From Flavobacterium sp. UBA6195 (GTDB lineage Bacteria; Bacteroidota; Bacteroidia; Flavobacteriales; Flavobacteriaceae): a stretch of 17,470 nt of DNA. Below the pieces are notes generated by a model. The model had not been told where the DNA came from. It ran no database searches and was given only the letters and a program-made list of their open reading frames with translations. Shown one piece after another: positions 1 through 8,495 of this stretch; position 1 is the stretch's first letter, and every line of letters begins with the position of its first letter. The stretch covers positions 1 to 17,470 of the forward strand of contig NZ_DITB01000019.1 of assembly GCF_002422095.1 (NCBI RefSeq). Reading direction: 5' to 3'. The position numbers and the translations under genes are program-made.

Positions 1-356
1 TTATTGATCAGGGTACGGGTTATGTTGATAATGCTACTGGCGCCCAAACAATTGGAGGATCTGGTTCAGGATTAAGAGTTGCAACAACTACAAATATTGG
101 AAATGTAAATTCTATTACAGTTGTATCTCGTGGTACTGGATATAGAGCTGGAGATTTAATAACGATTGTTGGTGGAAATAATGATGCAACTTTTCAAGTT
201 GTTAATGTGCAACAAAGTAATGGTGAAGTTACAATTACTGAGGTTTTGGATGGTAGATATACGGGTAAGTTCAAATTTAATGTTGTTGATGAAGAAGGCG
301 AGGTTGTTACTTTTTCAGAAGGTGTTTTTTACAAAGTTCCATTAGGAAGTTTCTAA
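1..356 (+). CDS. 3' end of an unidentified Gly/Thr-rich repeat protein (partial)
   Basis: The reading frame is open from the left edge (first full codon at 3) to a TAA at 354-356, giving 117 visible residues; the start lies outside the window. Two segments resemble each other: one near visible residues 3-25 with GTGY and a Gly-rich GGSGSG stretch, and one near 50-80 with GTGY followed by GDLITIVGG and alternating beta-type residues. This pattern recalls beta-rich repeats in some phage virion or appendage proteins, but I cannot assign a family. A strong terminator follows 19 bases after the stop, so it ends its transcript before dnaE. The frame is supported by the clean stop, protein-like composition and the terminator. 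Function is unknown. Confidence 0.7.
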   Translation, partial: IDQGTGYVDNATGAQTIGGSGSGLRVATTTNIGNVNSITVVSRGTGYRAGDLITIVGGNNDATFQVVNVQQSNGEVTITEVLDGRYTGKFKFNVVDEEGEVVTFSEGVFYKVPLGSF

Positions 357-374
357 TTTTTTTAAATATAGATT

Positions 375-411
375 AAAACCATCTGGAGTAATTCAGATGG
401 TTTTTTGTTTT
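375..411 (+). terminator. Rho-independent terminator after the partial repeat-protein gene
   Basis: An 11-bp perfect stem (AAAACCATCTG at 375-385 pairing with CAGATGGTTTT at 394-404) closes an 8-base loop and is followed by a T-rich tract (401-412). It separates the upstream gene from dnaE. Confidence 0.88.
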
Positions 412-425
412 TGTTGATAACTTAA

Positions 426-457
426 ATTGGCATTCACTAACTTAAACTGTATTTTTG
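426..457 (+). promoter_or_regulatory. Candidate dnaE promoter (Bacteroidota type)
   Basis: A -7 element TATTTTTG (450-457) matches the Bacteroidota consensus TAnnTTTG, and ATTG (426-429) lies 20 bases upstream as a -33 element. The predicted start is near 464, giving a leader of about 45 bases before the dnaE ATG. A direct repeat TAACTTAAA at 418-426 and 438-446 flanks and enters the promoter. The match is by consensus only. Confidence 0.45.
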
Positions 458-510
458 TTTTTATTCAAAATCAGCTTTTGTGTTTTGTTTTTAGCTTAAT
501 TATCAGATAG

Positions 511-3500
511 ATGTACTTAATTTTCGATACAGAAACTACAGGATTACCGCGCAGTTGGTCGGCACCTATTACCGATACCGATAACTGGCCTCGTTGTATA
601 CAAATTGCTTGGCAGTTACATGACGAAATGGGGAATTTAATCGAGCACCAAGATTATTTGGTTAAGCCCGAAGGTTTCAATATTCCGTATGATGCCGAAA
701 GAATTCATGGTATTTCTACCGAGTTAGCAATGGAACAAGGAATTCTGTTATCAGAAGTTTTAGAGAAATTCAACATTGCTCTTTCAAAAGCAAAATTCAT
801 CGTTGGGCAAAATGTAGGATTTGATGTTAATATTATGGGGTGTGAATTCCATCGTATGAACATTGGTTCCGATATGACGAAAATGCCGGTTTTGGATACC
901 TGTACTGAAATCACCGCCAACTTATTAAAATTACCAGGCGGCCGAGGAGGAAGATTCAAATTACCAACATTAACCGAGTTACATCAATATCTTTTCAATC
1001 AACCTTTCGCAGAAGCACATAATGCTACTGCCGATGTGGAAGCAACAACGCGTTGTTTTCTTGAGTTAATAAAAAGAGAAGTTTTCACCAAAGAAGAGTT
1101 AGATGTAACGCCAGAATATTTCAGAAGTTTCCGAGAAAAAAATCTGGACGAAATCCAGTTAATTGGTTTAAAGCACATCAATCTTAAAAAAGCTTCGGAA
1201 GAAATTAGAGTGCGATTGCAAAAAATCCAAAACGAAGAAGAGCAAGCCACTATTTCAGATGCAACAAAAGCCGATTTAAAAGACGCTGCTTTTGCGCATT
1301 TGCACAATCATACACAGTTTTCAGTATTACAATCCACCATTGCGATTAATGATTTAGTAAAAGCTTCGGCAAAATTCAAAATGCCAGCGGTTGCTATGAC
1401 GGATACAGGTAATATGATGGGTGCGTTTCATTTTGTAAGCGCCGTTTTAAATCACAACAAAGCTGCTGAAACTAAAAATAAAGAATTAGTCGAAAACGGA
1501 GAAATACCAACCGAAACCGTAATCAAACCTATCGTAGGTTGCGAATTCAATATCTGCGACGATCATAAAGATAAGACCAAAAAAGACAACGGTTATCAAG
1601 TGGTTCTATTGGCAAAAAATAAAAAAGGCTATCACAATTTAGCCAAAATGTCTTCGATTGCTTATACCGATGGTTTCTATTACGTACCAAGAATCGATAG
1701 AAATATTGTTGAGAAATATAAAGAGGATATTATTGTTCTTTCAGGAAATTTATATGGTGAAATTCCAAGCAAAATTCTAAATGTTGGAGAAAGTCAAGCC
1801 GAAGAAGCTTTGATTTGGTGGAAAGAACAATTCGGTTCCGATTTCTATTTGGAATTAATGCGTCACAAACAAGAAGACGAAAATCGCGTTAATCAAACCT
1901 TAATAGCTTTCGCGAAAAAGCACAATGTGAAGTTAATCGCGACTAACAATACCTATTACGTTAATAAAGAAGACGCCAACGCACACGATATTTTATTGTG
2001 TGTAAAAGATGGTGAAAAACAAGCAACACCAATTGGTCGCGGACGCGGTTATCGTTATGGATTACCAAATCAAGAATATTATTTCAAATCGGGTGACGAA
2101 ATGAAGCAACTTTTTGCCGATTTACCTGAAGCGATTATCAATATTCAAGAAATCATAGATAAAACCGAACCGTATTCTTTATATCGTGATGTATTACTTC
2201 CAAAATTCAAAATTCCAGATGAATTTGAAGTAGAGGAAGATAATATTGATGGTGGCGTTCGTGGTGAAAATGCGTATTTGCGTTATCTAACCATGGAAGG
2301 TGCCAAAAAGCGTTATGGAGAAATCACACCCGAAATTCAAGAACGTTTGGATTTTGAATTACTTACGATTTCCAATTCAGGTTATCCAGGTTATTTCTTA
2401 ATTGTACAAGATTTCATTGCTGAAGCTAGAAAAATGGACGTTTCTGTTGGACCAGGTCGTGGTTCGGCTGCGGGTTCGGCCGTTGCATATTGTTTAGGAA
2501 TTACGAATATCGACCCAATTAAATACGATTTGCTTTTTGAGCGTTTCCTTAATCCCGACCGTGTTTCCATGCCCGATATTGATATTGACTTCGATGATGA
2601 AGGTCGTGGTCGTGTAATGGATTATGTAATCAATAAATACGGAGCAAACCAAGTAGCGCAAATTATTACCTATGGTAAAATGGCTACGAAATCAGCTATT
2701 CGTGATACCGCTCGTGTATTGGATTTGCCGCTTTTTGAAGCCGATAGAATTGCGAAACTAATTCCAGGTATGATGCCGTCGAAATGGAATTTAGCACGAT
2801 TCTTAGCTGAAGACGAAAGTGAAGTCAAAAAAGCTTTACGTTCAGAAGAGTTTGATAGAGTTAAAGAATTAATCGAAATTGCCAATTCAGAAGACTTAGC
2901 AGGAGAAACCATTCAACAAGCAAAAGTGTTAGAAGGTTCGATGCGAAATACCGGAATTCATGCTTGTGGTGTGATTATTACGCCTGATGATATTACGAAT
3001 TTCGTTCCCGTAACCACTGCCAAAGATTCCGATTTATATGTAACCCAATTTGACAATTCCGTCGCTGAAAGTGCTGGTTTGTTGAAGATGGACTTCTTGG
3101 GATTAAAAACCCTAACCTTAATTAAAGACACGGTAAAATTGGTAAAATATCGTTTAGGAATCGATTTGAATCCTGACGAATTTCCAATTGATGACGTTAA
3201 AACATATGAGTTGTTCCAAAGAGGTGAAACGGTTGGTGTTTTCCAATACGAATCGCCTGGAATGCAAAAATATATGAAGGACTTAAAACCAACAGTTTTT
3301 GCCGATTTAATTGCCATGAATGCGTTATATCGACCTGGACCGTTGGAGTATATTCCGTCGTTTATTCGTAGAAAAAATGGAGAAGAGCCTATTACTTACG
3401 ATTTAGATGCTTGTGAAGAATATTTAGGGGAAACGTACGGAATTACCGTTTACCAAGAACAGGTGATGCTTTTGTCGCAAAAATTGGCTAATTTCTCTAA

Positions 3501-5037
3501 AGGTGATGCCGACGTACTTCGTAAAGCGATGGGTAAAAAGCAGAAAGATGTCTTGGATAAAATGAAATCTAAGTTCATCGATCAAGCGAAAGCCAATGGA
3601 CATGACGAACAAAAATTAGACAAAATTTGGACGGACTGGGAAGCGTTTGCGAGTTATGCCTTCAATAAATCGCACTCTACTTGTTATGCTTGGATTGCCT
3701 ACCAAACCGCATATTTAAAAGCACATTATCCAGCGGAATATATGGCTGCGGTACTTTCCAATAACATGAACGATATCAAACAAGTGTCGTTCTTTATGGA
3801 AGAATGTAAACGCATGGGATTAGCCGTTTTGGGTCCAGACGTGAATGAATCGTACTATAAATTTACAGTAAATGAAGATTATGCGGTTCGTTTCGGAATG
3901 GGAGCTATTAAAGGTGTTGGTGCAGGAGCTGTTCAAACCATAATTGATAACCGTAAAGACGGAAAATACAAATCCATTTTTGATTTAGCCAAACGTATTG
4001 ATTTGCGTGCTGCCAATAAAAAAGCGTTTGAAAACTTAGCATTAGCAGGCGGTTTCGATGGTTTTACCGAAACGCATCGAGCGCAATATTTTCATCATGA
4101 TGGTGATGGAATAACGTTCTTGGAAAAAGCGATTCGTTATGGTTCAAAATTTCAAGAAAACGAAAACTCGGCTCAAGTAAGTTTGTTTGGTGATGCTTCA
4201 GAAGTACAAATTGCAGAACCACAAGTGCCGCCATGTGAGGAATGGAGCACGATGGAAAAATTAGCCAAAGAAAAAGAAGTCGTTGGAATTTACATTTCGG
4301 GTCATCCTTTAGATGATTATAAATTTGAAATGAAATATTTCTGTAATACCAATTTAGAAGGTCTAAAAAACTTAGAACAACAAGTTGGGAAAAACCTTTC
4401 TTTTGGCGGAATTGTAACTAATGTACAACATCGAACCGCTAAAAACGGAAAAGGTTGGGCAACATTTGTAGTGGAAGGTTATGATGAAAGTTTTGAATTC
4501 CGAATTTTTGATGAAGAGTATTTAAAGTTCCGTCATTTCTTACTGCAAAATCAGTTTGCCTATTTTAAAATTACTGTGAAAGAAGGTTGGGTTAACCGAG
4601 AAACTGGAAAAAAATCGGATCCACGAATTCAGTTTGTTGATGTGAAAATGTTGGCGGATGTGTTGCCAACTTTCGCCAAAAAACTCGTACTTCAATTAGC
4701 GATAAATGATGTTAAAGAAGGTGTTATTTCGGAATTAAATCAAATTTTTACCCAACACAAAGGAGATCATAATGTGACTTTTGAAGTAATGGAGTTGGAA
4801 AAAATCAAACGAATGGTAGAAGAAAAACCAGTAGCGATGATTTCGACCGATACCGAAGATGAAATGGAAGAGAATTTTGATGAAATGGAAGAAATGGATA
4901 TTGCAGTACCAACAGAAAAAGAAGAAATTGTAGTAAAAACTAAGTTAGTGATGCCGAGTAGAAAGTTAAAGGTTAAAATTTCATCGGAACTATTACAAGA
5001 ATTAGAACGAATGCAGTTGAGTTTCAAGTTAAATTAG
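511..5037 (+). CDS. dnaE: DNA polymerase III alpha subunit with N-terminal proofreading exonuclease
   Basis: This is the replicative DNA polymerase catalytic subunit (1508 residues). Residues 1-180 form a DEDDh 3'-5' exonuclease: DTETTG at 6-11 (D6, E8), D105 in NVGFD, H170 and D175. A PHP domain starts with HLHNH at 263-267. The family C polymerase core follows, with GPGRGS at 647-652 and the catalytic aspartates D689 and D691 in PDIDIDFDD plus D861 in KMDFLGL, matching the E. coli D401/D403/D555 triad. Helix-hairpin-helix (GMGAIKGVGAG from about 1129) and OB-fold (about 1296-1340) regions come next, then an acidic stretch near 1450-1480. The fused exonuclease makes it longer than the roughly 1160 residues of E. 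coli DnaE, as is usual in Flavobacteria. The ATG at 511 begins exactly at the exonuclease domain. All key residues are present. Confidence 0.98.
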   Translation: MYLIFDTETTGLPRSWSAPITDTDNWPRCIQIAWQLHDEMGNLIEHQDYLVKPEGFNIPYDAERIHGISTELAMEQGILLSEVLEKFNIALSKAKFIVGQNVGFDVNIMGCEFHRMNIGSDMTKMPVLDTCTEITANLLKLPGGRGGRFKLPTLTELHQYLFNQPFAEAHNATADVEATTRCFLELIKREVFTKEELDVTPEYFRSFREKNLDEIQLIGLKHINLKKASEEIRVRLQKIQNEEEQATISDATKADLKDAAFAHLHNHTQFSVLQSTIAINDLVKASAKFKMPAVAMTDTGNMMGAFHFVSAVLNHNKAAETKNKELVENGEIPTETVIKPIVGCEFNICDDHKDKTKKDNGYQVVLLAKNKKGYHNLAKMSSIAYTDGFYYVPRIDRNIVEKYKEDIIVLSGNLYGEIPSKILNVGESQAEEALIWWKEQFGSDFYLELMRHKQEDENRVNQTLIAFAKKHNVKLIATNNTYYVNKEDANAHDILLCVKDGEKQATPIGRGRGYRYGLPNQEYYFKSGDEMKQLFADLPEAIINIQEIIDKTEPYSLYRDVLLPKFKIPDEFEVEEDNIDGGVRGENAYLRYLTMEGAKKRYGEITPEIQERLDFELLTISNSGYPGYFLIVQDFIAEARKMDVSVGPGRGSAAGSAVAYCLGITNIDPIKYDLLFERFLNPDRVSMPDIDIDFDDEGRGRVMDYVINKYGANQVAQIITYGKMATKSAIRDTARVLDLPLFEADRIAKLIPGMMPSKWNLARFLAEDESEVKKALRSEEFDRVKELIEIANSEDLAGETIQQAKVLEGSMRNTGIHACGVIITPDDITNFVPVTTAKDSDLYVTQFDNSVAESAGLLKMDFLGLKTLTLIKDTVKLVKYRLGIDLNPDEFPIDDVKTYELFQRGETVGVFQYESPGMQKYMKDLKPTVFADLIAMNALYRPGPLEYIPSFIRRKNGEEPITYDLDACEEYLGETYGITVYQEQVMLLSQKLANFSKGDADVLRKAMGKKQKDVLDKMKSKFIDQAKANGHDEQKLDKIWTDWEAFASYAFNKSHSTCYAWIAYQTAYLKAHYPAEYMAAVLSNNMNDIKQVSFFMEECKRMGLAVLGPDVNESYYKFTVNEDYAVRFGMGAIKGVGAGAVQTIIDNRKDGKYKSIFDLAKRIDLRAANKKAFENLALAGGFDGFTETHRAQYFHHDGDGITFLEKAIRYGSKFQENENSAQVSLFGDASEVQIAEPQVPPCEEWSTMEKLAKEKEVVGIYISGHPLDDYKFEMKYFCNTNLEGLKNLEQQVGKNLSFGGIVTNVQHRTAKNGKGWATFVVEGYDESFEFRIFDEEYLKFRHFLLQNQFAYFKITVKEGWVNRETGKKSDPRIQFVDVKMLADVLPTFAKKLVLQLAINDVKEGVISELNQIFTQHKGDHNVTFEVMELEKIKRMVEEKPVAMISTDTEDEMEENFDEMEEMDIAVPTEKEEIVVKTKLVMPSRKLKVKISSELLQELERMQLSFKLN

Positions 5038-5058
5038 TTTTCGTATTGAAGAAATAAT

Positions 5059-5085
5059 TTGTTAATTAAAGTTATTAACAATTTT
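5059..5085 (+). terminator. Possible weak AT-rich terminator after dnaE
   Basis: An 8-bp stem TTGTTAAT (5059-5066) / ATTAACAA (5074-5081) with a 7-base loop is followed by only four Ts. The stem has few GC pairs, so terminator activity is uncertain, but it is the only candidate between dnaE and the next gene. Confidence 0.4.
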
Positions 5086-5091
5086 ATAATC

Positions 5092-5179
5092 TTATTTGAT
5101 GGTTATTTGATTAAAGTATAATATATGTGTATAGAACCCTTATAAATAAAGAGAAGTTTATTTGATGGTTATTTGATTA
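5092..5179. repeat. 22-bp direct repeat pair upstream of the AlbA_2 gene
   Basis: The same 22-base sequence occurs at 5092-5113 and 5158-5179, 66 bases apart. Each copy is itself built from two TTATTTGAT-like units. The second copy runs into the first base of the ATG of the following gene. It could be an operator, a leftover of a short duplication, or an insertion scar. Confidence 0.75.
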
Positions 5180-6630
5180 TGGAACAAGAAAAGTTAATAA
5201 GTATAGTAAATGATTTGGTAAAACAACCTAACGAAAGCGAATGGGTTGAGTTTAAGCACAACTATCATTCAGCGGAAGAAATAGGAGAGCGAATTTCAGC
5301 ATTATCTAATGGAGCATGTTTACATAATCAGCCTTTTGGTTATCTTGTCTACGGAATTGAAGATAAAACGCACAAAATATTAGGTACAACATTTAATATT
5401 AAATCAGCGAAAAAAGGGAAAGAAGATATAGAAAGTTGGCTAATAAATAGATTAGAACCAAAGATAGATTTTAGATCTTATAATTTTGAATACAAAGAAG
5501 GAGTGAATATTTCATTAGTAATTATTCCAAGTGCATTAAATAGACCAGTAAGCTTTTTTCATAAATCTTATATAAGGATTTCAAGTTATACAAGAAATTT
5601 AAATGAATTCCCAGAAAAAGAAGCTAAAATATGGAGAAAAGAACCAGTTAAGCCTTTAGAAGAGCAATTAGTAAAACAAAAATTGACTTCGAATGAAGTT
5701 GTTAGTTTATTAAATACCCAAACATATTTTGAATTATTAAAATTACCCTACCCTAATAATCAGGATGCAGTATTAGAAAAATTCGTTTCAGAAAAGTTTA
5801 TTAAAAAAAACAAAGATTCTTATGATATAACAAAGTTAGGAGCCATATTATTAGCTAAGAATTTGGATGAGTTTGAGGAAGTGGGAAGAAAAGCAGTTCG
5901 GGTTATTGTTTATAAAGGTAAAAATAAAATAGACACTATAAGAGAACAGATTGGGAAAAGAGGCTATGCAGTAGGTTTTGAAGGGCTAATAGATTGGGTT
6001 AATGGACAACTTCCGGCAAACGAAGAGATTGGAAGGGCATTAAGAAGCGAAACTAGAATGTATCCCGAAATTGCAATAAGAGAACTTGTGGCAAATGCTA
6101 TTATTCATCAAGACTTTAGTGAAAAAGGATTTCCAATGATAGAAATATTTTCTGATAGAATTGAAATTTCGAATCCTGGTATACCACTAATTACCCCACA
6201 ACGATTCATTGATGAATACGTTTCTAGAAACGAACGGCTTGCAGATGTTTTAAGGAGGTTTGGAATATGTGAGGAAAAAGGGAGTGGGATTGATAAAGTA
6301 ATTTTTTATAATGAAATATATCAATTACCAGCAGTAGATTTTATTGTTTCTGAAAAGAGAACTCGAATAACACTTTTTAGTTATAAAGATTTAAGTAAAT
6401 TGGATAAGAAAGATAAAATAAGAGCTTGTTATCAACATGCTTGCTTACGATATGTTTCGAATGATATCATGACTAATCAAAGTTTAAGAGAACGCTTTCA
6501 AATTGAAGAGCAAAATTCTGCTATTGCATCAAGAATTATTAAAGATACAATAAATGAAGGATTAATAAAAGATGATGATCCAACGAGTAATTCAAGAAAA
6601 TACAAAAAATATATTCCTTTTTGGGCTTAA
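5179..6630 (+). CDS. AlbA_2/Schlafen-like putative DNA-binding protein with GHKL-type ATPase domain
   Basis: This 483-residue protein has the layout of RecG-like/putative transcriptional regulators of the AlbA_2 group. Residues about 15-140 form the AlbA_2 (Schlafen-like) domain, with SEWVEFK at 20-26 and YLVYGIED near 56. Residues about 295-390 form a HATPase_c_4 domain, with RELVANAIIHQDFS at 301-314 and a downstream GIP/GSGID region. The C-terminal 80 residues look like a winged helix. The ATG at 5179 is preferred over a TTG two codons upstream. It sits between dnaE and trxA, genes I recall as neighbours in Flavobacteria, so it is probably an accessory insertion. Its role (regulator, defence or other) cannot be read from sequence. 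Family assignment is fairly safe; function is not. Confidence 0.85.
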   Translation: MEQEKLISIVNDLVKQPNESEWVEFKHNYHSAEEIGERISALSNGACLHNQPFGYLVYGIEDKTHKILGTTFNIKSAKKGKEDIESWLINRLEPKIDFRSYNFEYKEGVNISLVIIPSALNRPVSFFHKSYIRISSYTRNLNEFPEKEAKIWRKEPVKPLEEQLVKQKLTSNEVVSLLNTQTYFELLKLPYPNNQDAVLEKFVSEKFIKKNKDSYDITKLGAILLAKNLDEFEEVGRKAVRVIVYKGKNKIDTIREQIGKRGYAVGFEGLIDWVNGQLPANEEIGRALRSETRMYPEIAIRELVANAIIHQDFSEKGFPMIEIFSDRIEISNPGIPLITPQRFIDEYVSRNERLADVLRRFGICEEKGSGIDKVIFYNEIYQLPAVDFIVSEKRTRITLFSYKDLSKLDKKDKIRACYQHACLRYVSNDIMTNQSLRERFQIEEQNSAIASRIIKDTINEGLIKDDDPTSNSRKYKKYIPFWA

Positions 6631-6710
6631 TGAAAAATTTTAATCAATTATAACAATATTTATATAACAAAAACTAATTTTTAAAAGCGAATTCATTTCA
6701 ATTAAATTTT

Positions 6711-6718
6711 TAAATTTG
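6711..6718 (+). promoter_or_regulatory. trxA: Candidate trxA promoter -7 element
   Basis: TAAATTTG at 6711-6718 is an exact match to the Bacteroidota TAnnTTTG element, with an expected start near 6725 and a leader of about 30 bases. No TTTG is seen at the matching -33 position, so only half of the promoter is supported. Confidence 0.5.
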
Positions 6719-6753
6719 CATATCGATTAATTAAAAATATAAAGAAAAACAAT

Positions 6754-7071
6754 ATGGCATTAGCAATTACAGATGCTACTTTTGAAGAAGTAGTTTTAAA
6801 ATCAGATAAACCAGTAGTAGTAGATTTTTGGGCAGCTTGGTGTGGTCCATGTAGAATGGTAGGTCCAGTTATCGACGAAATTTCTGCTGAGTATGAAGGA
6901 AAAGCAGTAGTAGGAAAAGTAGATGTTGACGCAAACCAAGAATTTGCTGCAAAATACGGAGTTAGAAATATTCCAACAGTTTTAGTATTCCAAAACGGAG
7001 AAGTGGTTGGAAGACAAGTGGGTGTTGCTCCAAAGAAAACGTATACTGATGCAATTGATGCATTACTATAA
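6754..7071 (+). CDS. trxA: Thioredoxin
   Basis: This is a 105-residue cytoplasmic thioredoxin, the normal length for the family. It reduces protein disulfides using electrons from thioredoxin reductase. The active site WCGPC is at residues 29-33 (C30 and C33 catalytic), preceded by VVDFWA. The cis-proline is in the NIPTVL segment near residue 74, and a C-terminal FQNGEVVGRQVG strand-helix is typical. There is no signal peptide, so it acts in the cytoplasm. The ATG at 6754 begins the protein at the expected point. It has its own candidate promoter and a strong terminator 20 bases after the stop, so it is probably monocistronic. Confidence 0.97.
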   Translation: MALAITDATFEEVVLKSDKPVVVDFWAAWCGPCRMVGPVIDEISAEYEGKAVVGKVDVDANQEFAAKYGVRNIPTVLVFQNGEVVGRQVGVAPKKTYTDAIDALL

Positions 7072-7089
7072 TCTTTGAAAAAGAAATTC

Positions 7090-7118
7090 AAGGCTCAACG
7101 AAAGTTGGGCCTTTTTTT
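7090..7118 (+). terminator. Rho-independent terminator of trxA
   Basis: AGGCTCAAC (7091-7099) pairs with GTTGGGCCT (7104-7112), nine pairs with one G-U, around a GAAA tetraloop, followed by a run of Ts (7112-7118). It separates trxA from the DUF58 gene. Confidence 0.92.
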
Positions 7119-7179
7119 ATCCATAACCTTTCGTTCATCACCTTTCACAAAAAATAAAATCTTTTTCTATCTTTACGAT

Positions 7180-8106
7180 ATGAATTTAGAGCAGCAAATA
7201 GAAAAAATTTCCAGTTTTCAGCATTTAGAACTTTTGGCCAACCAAATTGTCGAAGGTTTTATATCGGGTATGCACAAATCGCCTTTTCATGGATTTTCGG
7301 CAGAGTTTGCAGAACATAAAATTTACAATCCAGGAGAAAGTACCAAGCATATCGATTGGAAATTATACGCCAAAACCGATAGATTATACACCAAACGTTA
7401 CGAAGAAGAAACCAATTTGCGTTGTCATTTGATTTTAGACAACTCGTCTTCGATGCATTATCCGAAATTAAAGGAAAATCAGCCGTTTTATGAGAGTAAA
7501 ATTGGGTTTTCGGTATTGGCTTCCGCGGTTTTGATGAATTTGCTTAAAAAGCAACGCGATGCAGTTGGATTGAGTGTTTATTCGGATACGTATGAATATT
7601 ATTCGCCAGAAAAAGGAAGCGAGCGTCATCACCGCATGATTTTAAACAAGCTGGAAGAAGTGTTGTCGCAAAACAAAACCACTAGAAAAACGGATACCGT
7701 AACTTTTTTACATCAAATTGCCGAAAACATTCATCGTCGTTCTATGGTGATTTTATTTACCGATATGTTCCAAAACGAAGACAACGATAAAATTTTCAAA
7801 GCGCTTCAACATTTAAAACACAACAAACATAAAGTAGTAGTTTTTCATGTGTATGATGAAAAAACCGAGTTAAATTTTAGTTTTGACAATACGCCTCGTA
7901 AGTTTATTGATGTAGAATCGGGAGAAGAAATCAATTTATTTGCCGAAAATACGCAAGAATCGTATCAAAAAGCGGTGCAAGAATATTTCAAAACGATAGA
8001 AGCAACGTGTATGCAGTATCAAATTCGTTATGTACCCGTTTCTTTGAGTGAAAATTTTGAAAAAATTTTACTTACGTATTTGGTTGAAAAACAAAAGTTT
8101 GGTTGA
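7180..8106 (+). CDS. DUF58 family protein (von Willebrand A-like)
   Basis: This 308-residue protein matches DUF58: residues 46-62 carry the conserved Y-x-PGEST-x-x-IDWKLYA segment, followed by KRYEEE and a MIDAS-like metal site DNSSSM (D87, S89, S91). The rest fits a von Willebrand factor A fold. Members often sit beside MoxR-type AAA ATPases, but no such gene is next to it here. The biochemical role of DUF58 is unknown; involvement in complex assembly or envelope functions is only suggested for the family. An in-frame TTG at 7075 would extend it through the trxA terminator, so the ATG at 7180 was chosen. The sequence TATCTTTA at 7168-7175 is close to a -7 element, which would give a very short leader. 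Confidence 0.9.
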   Translation: MNLEQQIEKISSFQHLELLANQIVEGFISGMHKSPFHGFSAEFAEHKIYNPGESTKHIDWKLYAKTDRLYTKRYEEETNLRCHLILDNSSSMHYPKLKENQPFYESKIGFSVLASAVLMNLLKKQRDAVGLSVYSDTYEYYSPEKGSERHHRMILNKLEEVLSQNKTTRKTDTVTFLHQIAENIHRRSMVILFTDMFQNEDNDKIFKALQHLKHNKHKVVVFHVYDEKTELNFSFDNTPRKFIDVESGEEINLFAENTQESYQKAVQEYFKTIEATCMQYQIRYVPVSLSENFEKILLTYLVEKQKFG

Positions 8107-8143
8107 TATTACTGAAAAAAGTTTGATTTTTTTTGCAAAAATA

Positions 8144-8174
8144 TTTGCAGGAATAAAAAACCGTAGTATATTTG
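8144..8174 (+). promoter_or_regulatory. Promoter of tRNA-Asp (Bacteroidota consensus)
   Basis: TTTG at 8144-8147, a spacer of exactly 19 bases, and TATATTTG at 8167-8174 form a perfect match to the Bacteroidota primary sigma consensus TTTG-N19-TAnnTTTG. The expected start is near 8181, about 12 bases before the tRNA. Confidence 0.88.
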
Positions 8175-8192
8175 CACTCGCAATCAAGCACT

Positions 8193-8269
8193 GGTTTGGT
8201 AGTTCAGTTGGTTAGAATACATGCCTGTCACGCATGGGGTCGCGGGTTCGAGTCCCGTCCAGACCGCCA
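8193..8269 (+). tRNA. tRNA-Asp (anticodon GTC)
   Basis: A full cloverleaf can be drawn. The acceptor stem GGTTTGG pairs with CCAGACC (one G-T), the D stem is GTTC/GAAT, the anticodon stem CATGC/GCATG closes the loop CTGTCAC with anticodon GTC, and the T stem GCGGG/CCCGT closes TTCGAGT. The discriminator is G and CCA is encoded at 8267-8269. It is followed by a terminator and then a tyrosine recombinase, so its 3' end is the likely insertion point of the downstream element. Confidence 0.97.
8243..8269. other. Putative attachment site (attL core) in the 3' end of tRNA-Asp
   Basis: Tyrosine recombinases of integrative elements commonly use the T-arm-to-CCA part of a tRNA gene as attB. The recombinase gene starts 280 bases downstream and the tRNA is intact, as expected when the element restores the 3' end. 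No second copy of this segment was seen in the window, so the partner site and the exact core are unproven. Confidence 0.4.
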
Positions 8270-8278
8270 GTAAAGAGG

Positions 8279-8306
8279 AAGCCTTTCGTAAAAGAAAGGC
8301 TTTTTT
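8279..8306 (+). terminator. Rho-independent terminator after tRNA-Asp
   Basis: GCCTTTC (8281-8287) pairs with GAAAGGC (8294-8300) around a 6-base loop, flanked by AA/TT and followed by six Ts. An outer AAGAGG/CCTCTT pairing (8273-8278 with 8309-8314) could extend the structure. Confidence 0.9.
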
Positions 8307-8342
8307 GCCCTCTTAAAATATTTAAAATAGTTGTGTTGTTTA

Positions 8343-8356
8343 GGTACGAAAGTACC
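8343..8356. repeat. GNRA-loop hairpin without T tract
   Basis: GGTAC and GTACC pair perfectly around GAAA. No T run follows, so it is not a terminator. It lies between the two terminators in the putative element end and may be structural or a recombination-related site. Confidence 0.5.
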
Positions 8357-8381
8357 AAAAGGTTTAGTAGTTAGACCAATG

Positions 8382-8412
8382 AAAAGCTTTGCATTTGATG
8401 CAGGGCTTTTTT
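8382..8412 (+). terminator. Second rho-independent terminator upstream of the integrase gene
   Basis: A 13-bp stem (8382-8394 with 8398-8410, two G-T pairs) closes a TTG triloop and ends in six Ts. Together with the terminator at 8279-8306 it insulates the integrase from tRNA-Asp transcription. Confidence 0.85.
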
Positions 8413-8495
8413 GATTTTTATACTTCTTGGTTTTTTTAACCATTTTTTACCCTTACCCTTTTATCCTAAAATTAATCAAAAAAAAGGCATACTTT

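Noticed and set aside
705..5027. Several minus-strand frames inside dnaE
   Set aside because: They are antisense shadows of a gene with complete catalytic motifs and show no recognisable domain.
7075..7179. Upstream TTG extension of the DUF58 gene
   Set aside because: The extension would be translated through the trxA terminator hairpin; the ATG at 7180 matches the family start.
8228..8443. Minus-strand frame of 71 codons containing SGRDSNPRPHA
   Set aside because: It is the antisense of tRNA-Asp and two terminators; this peptide is a well-known false prediction opposite tRNA genes.
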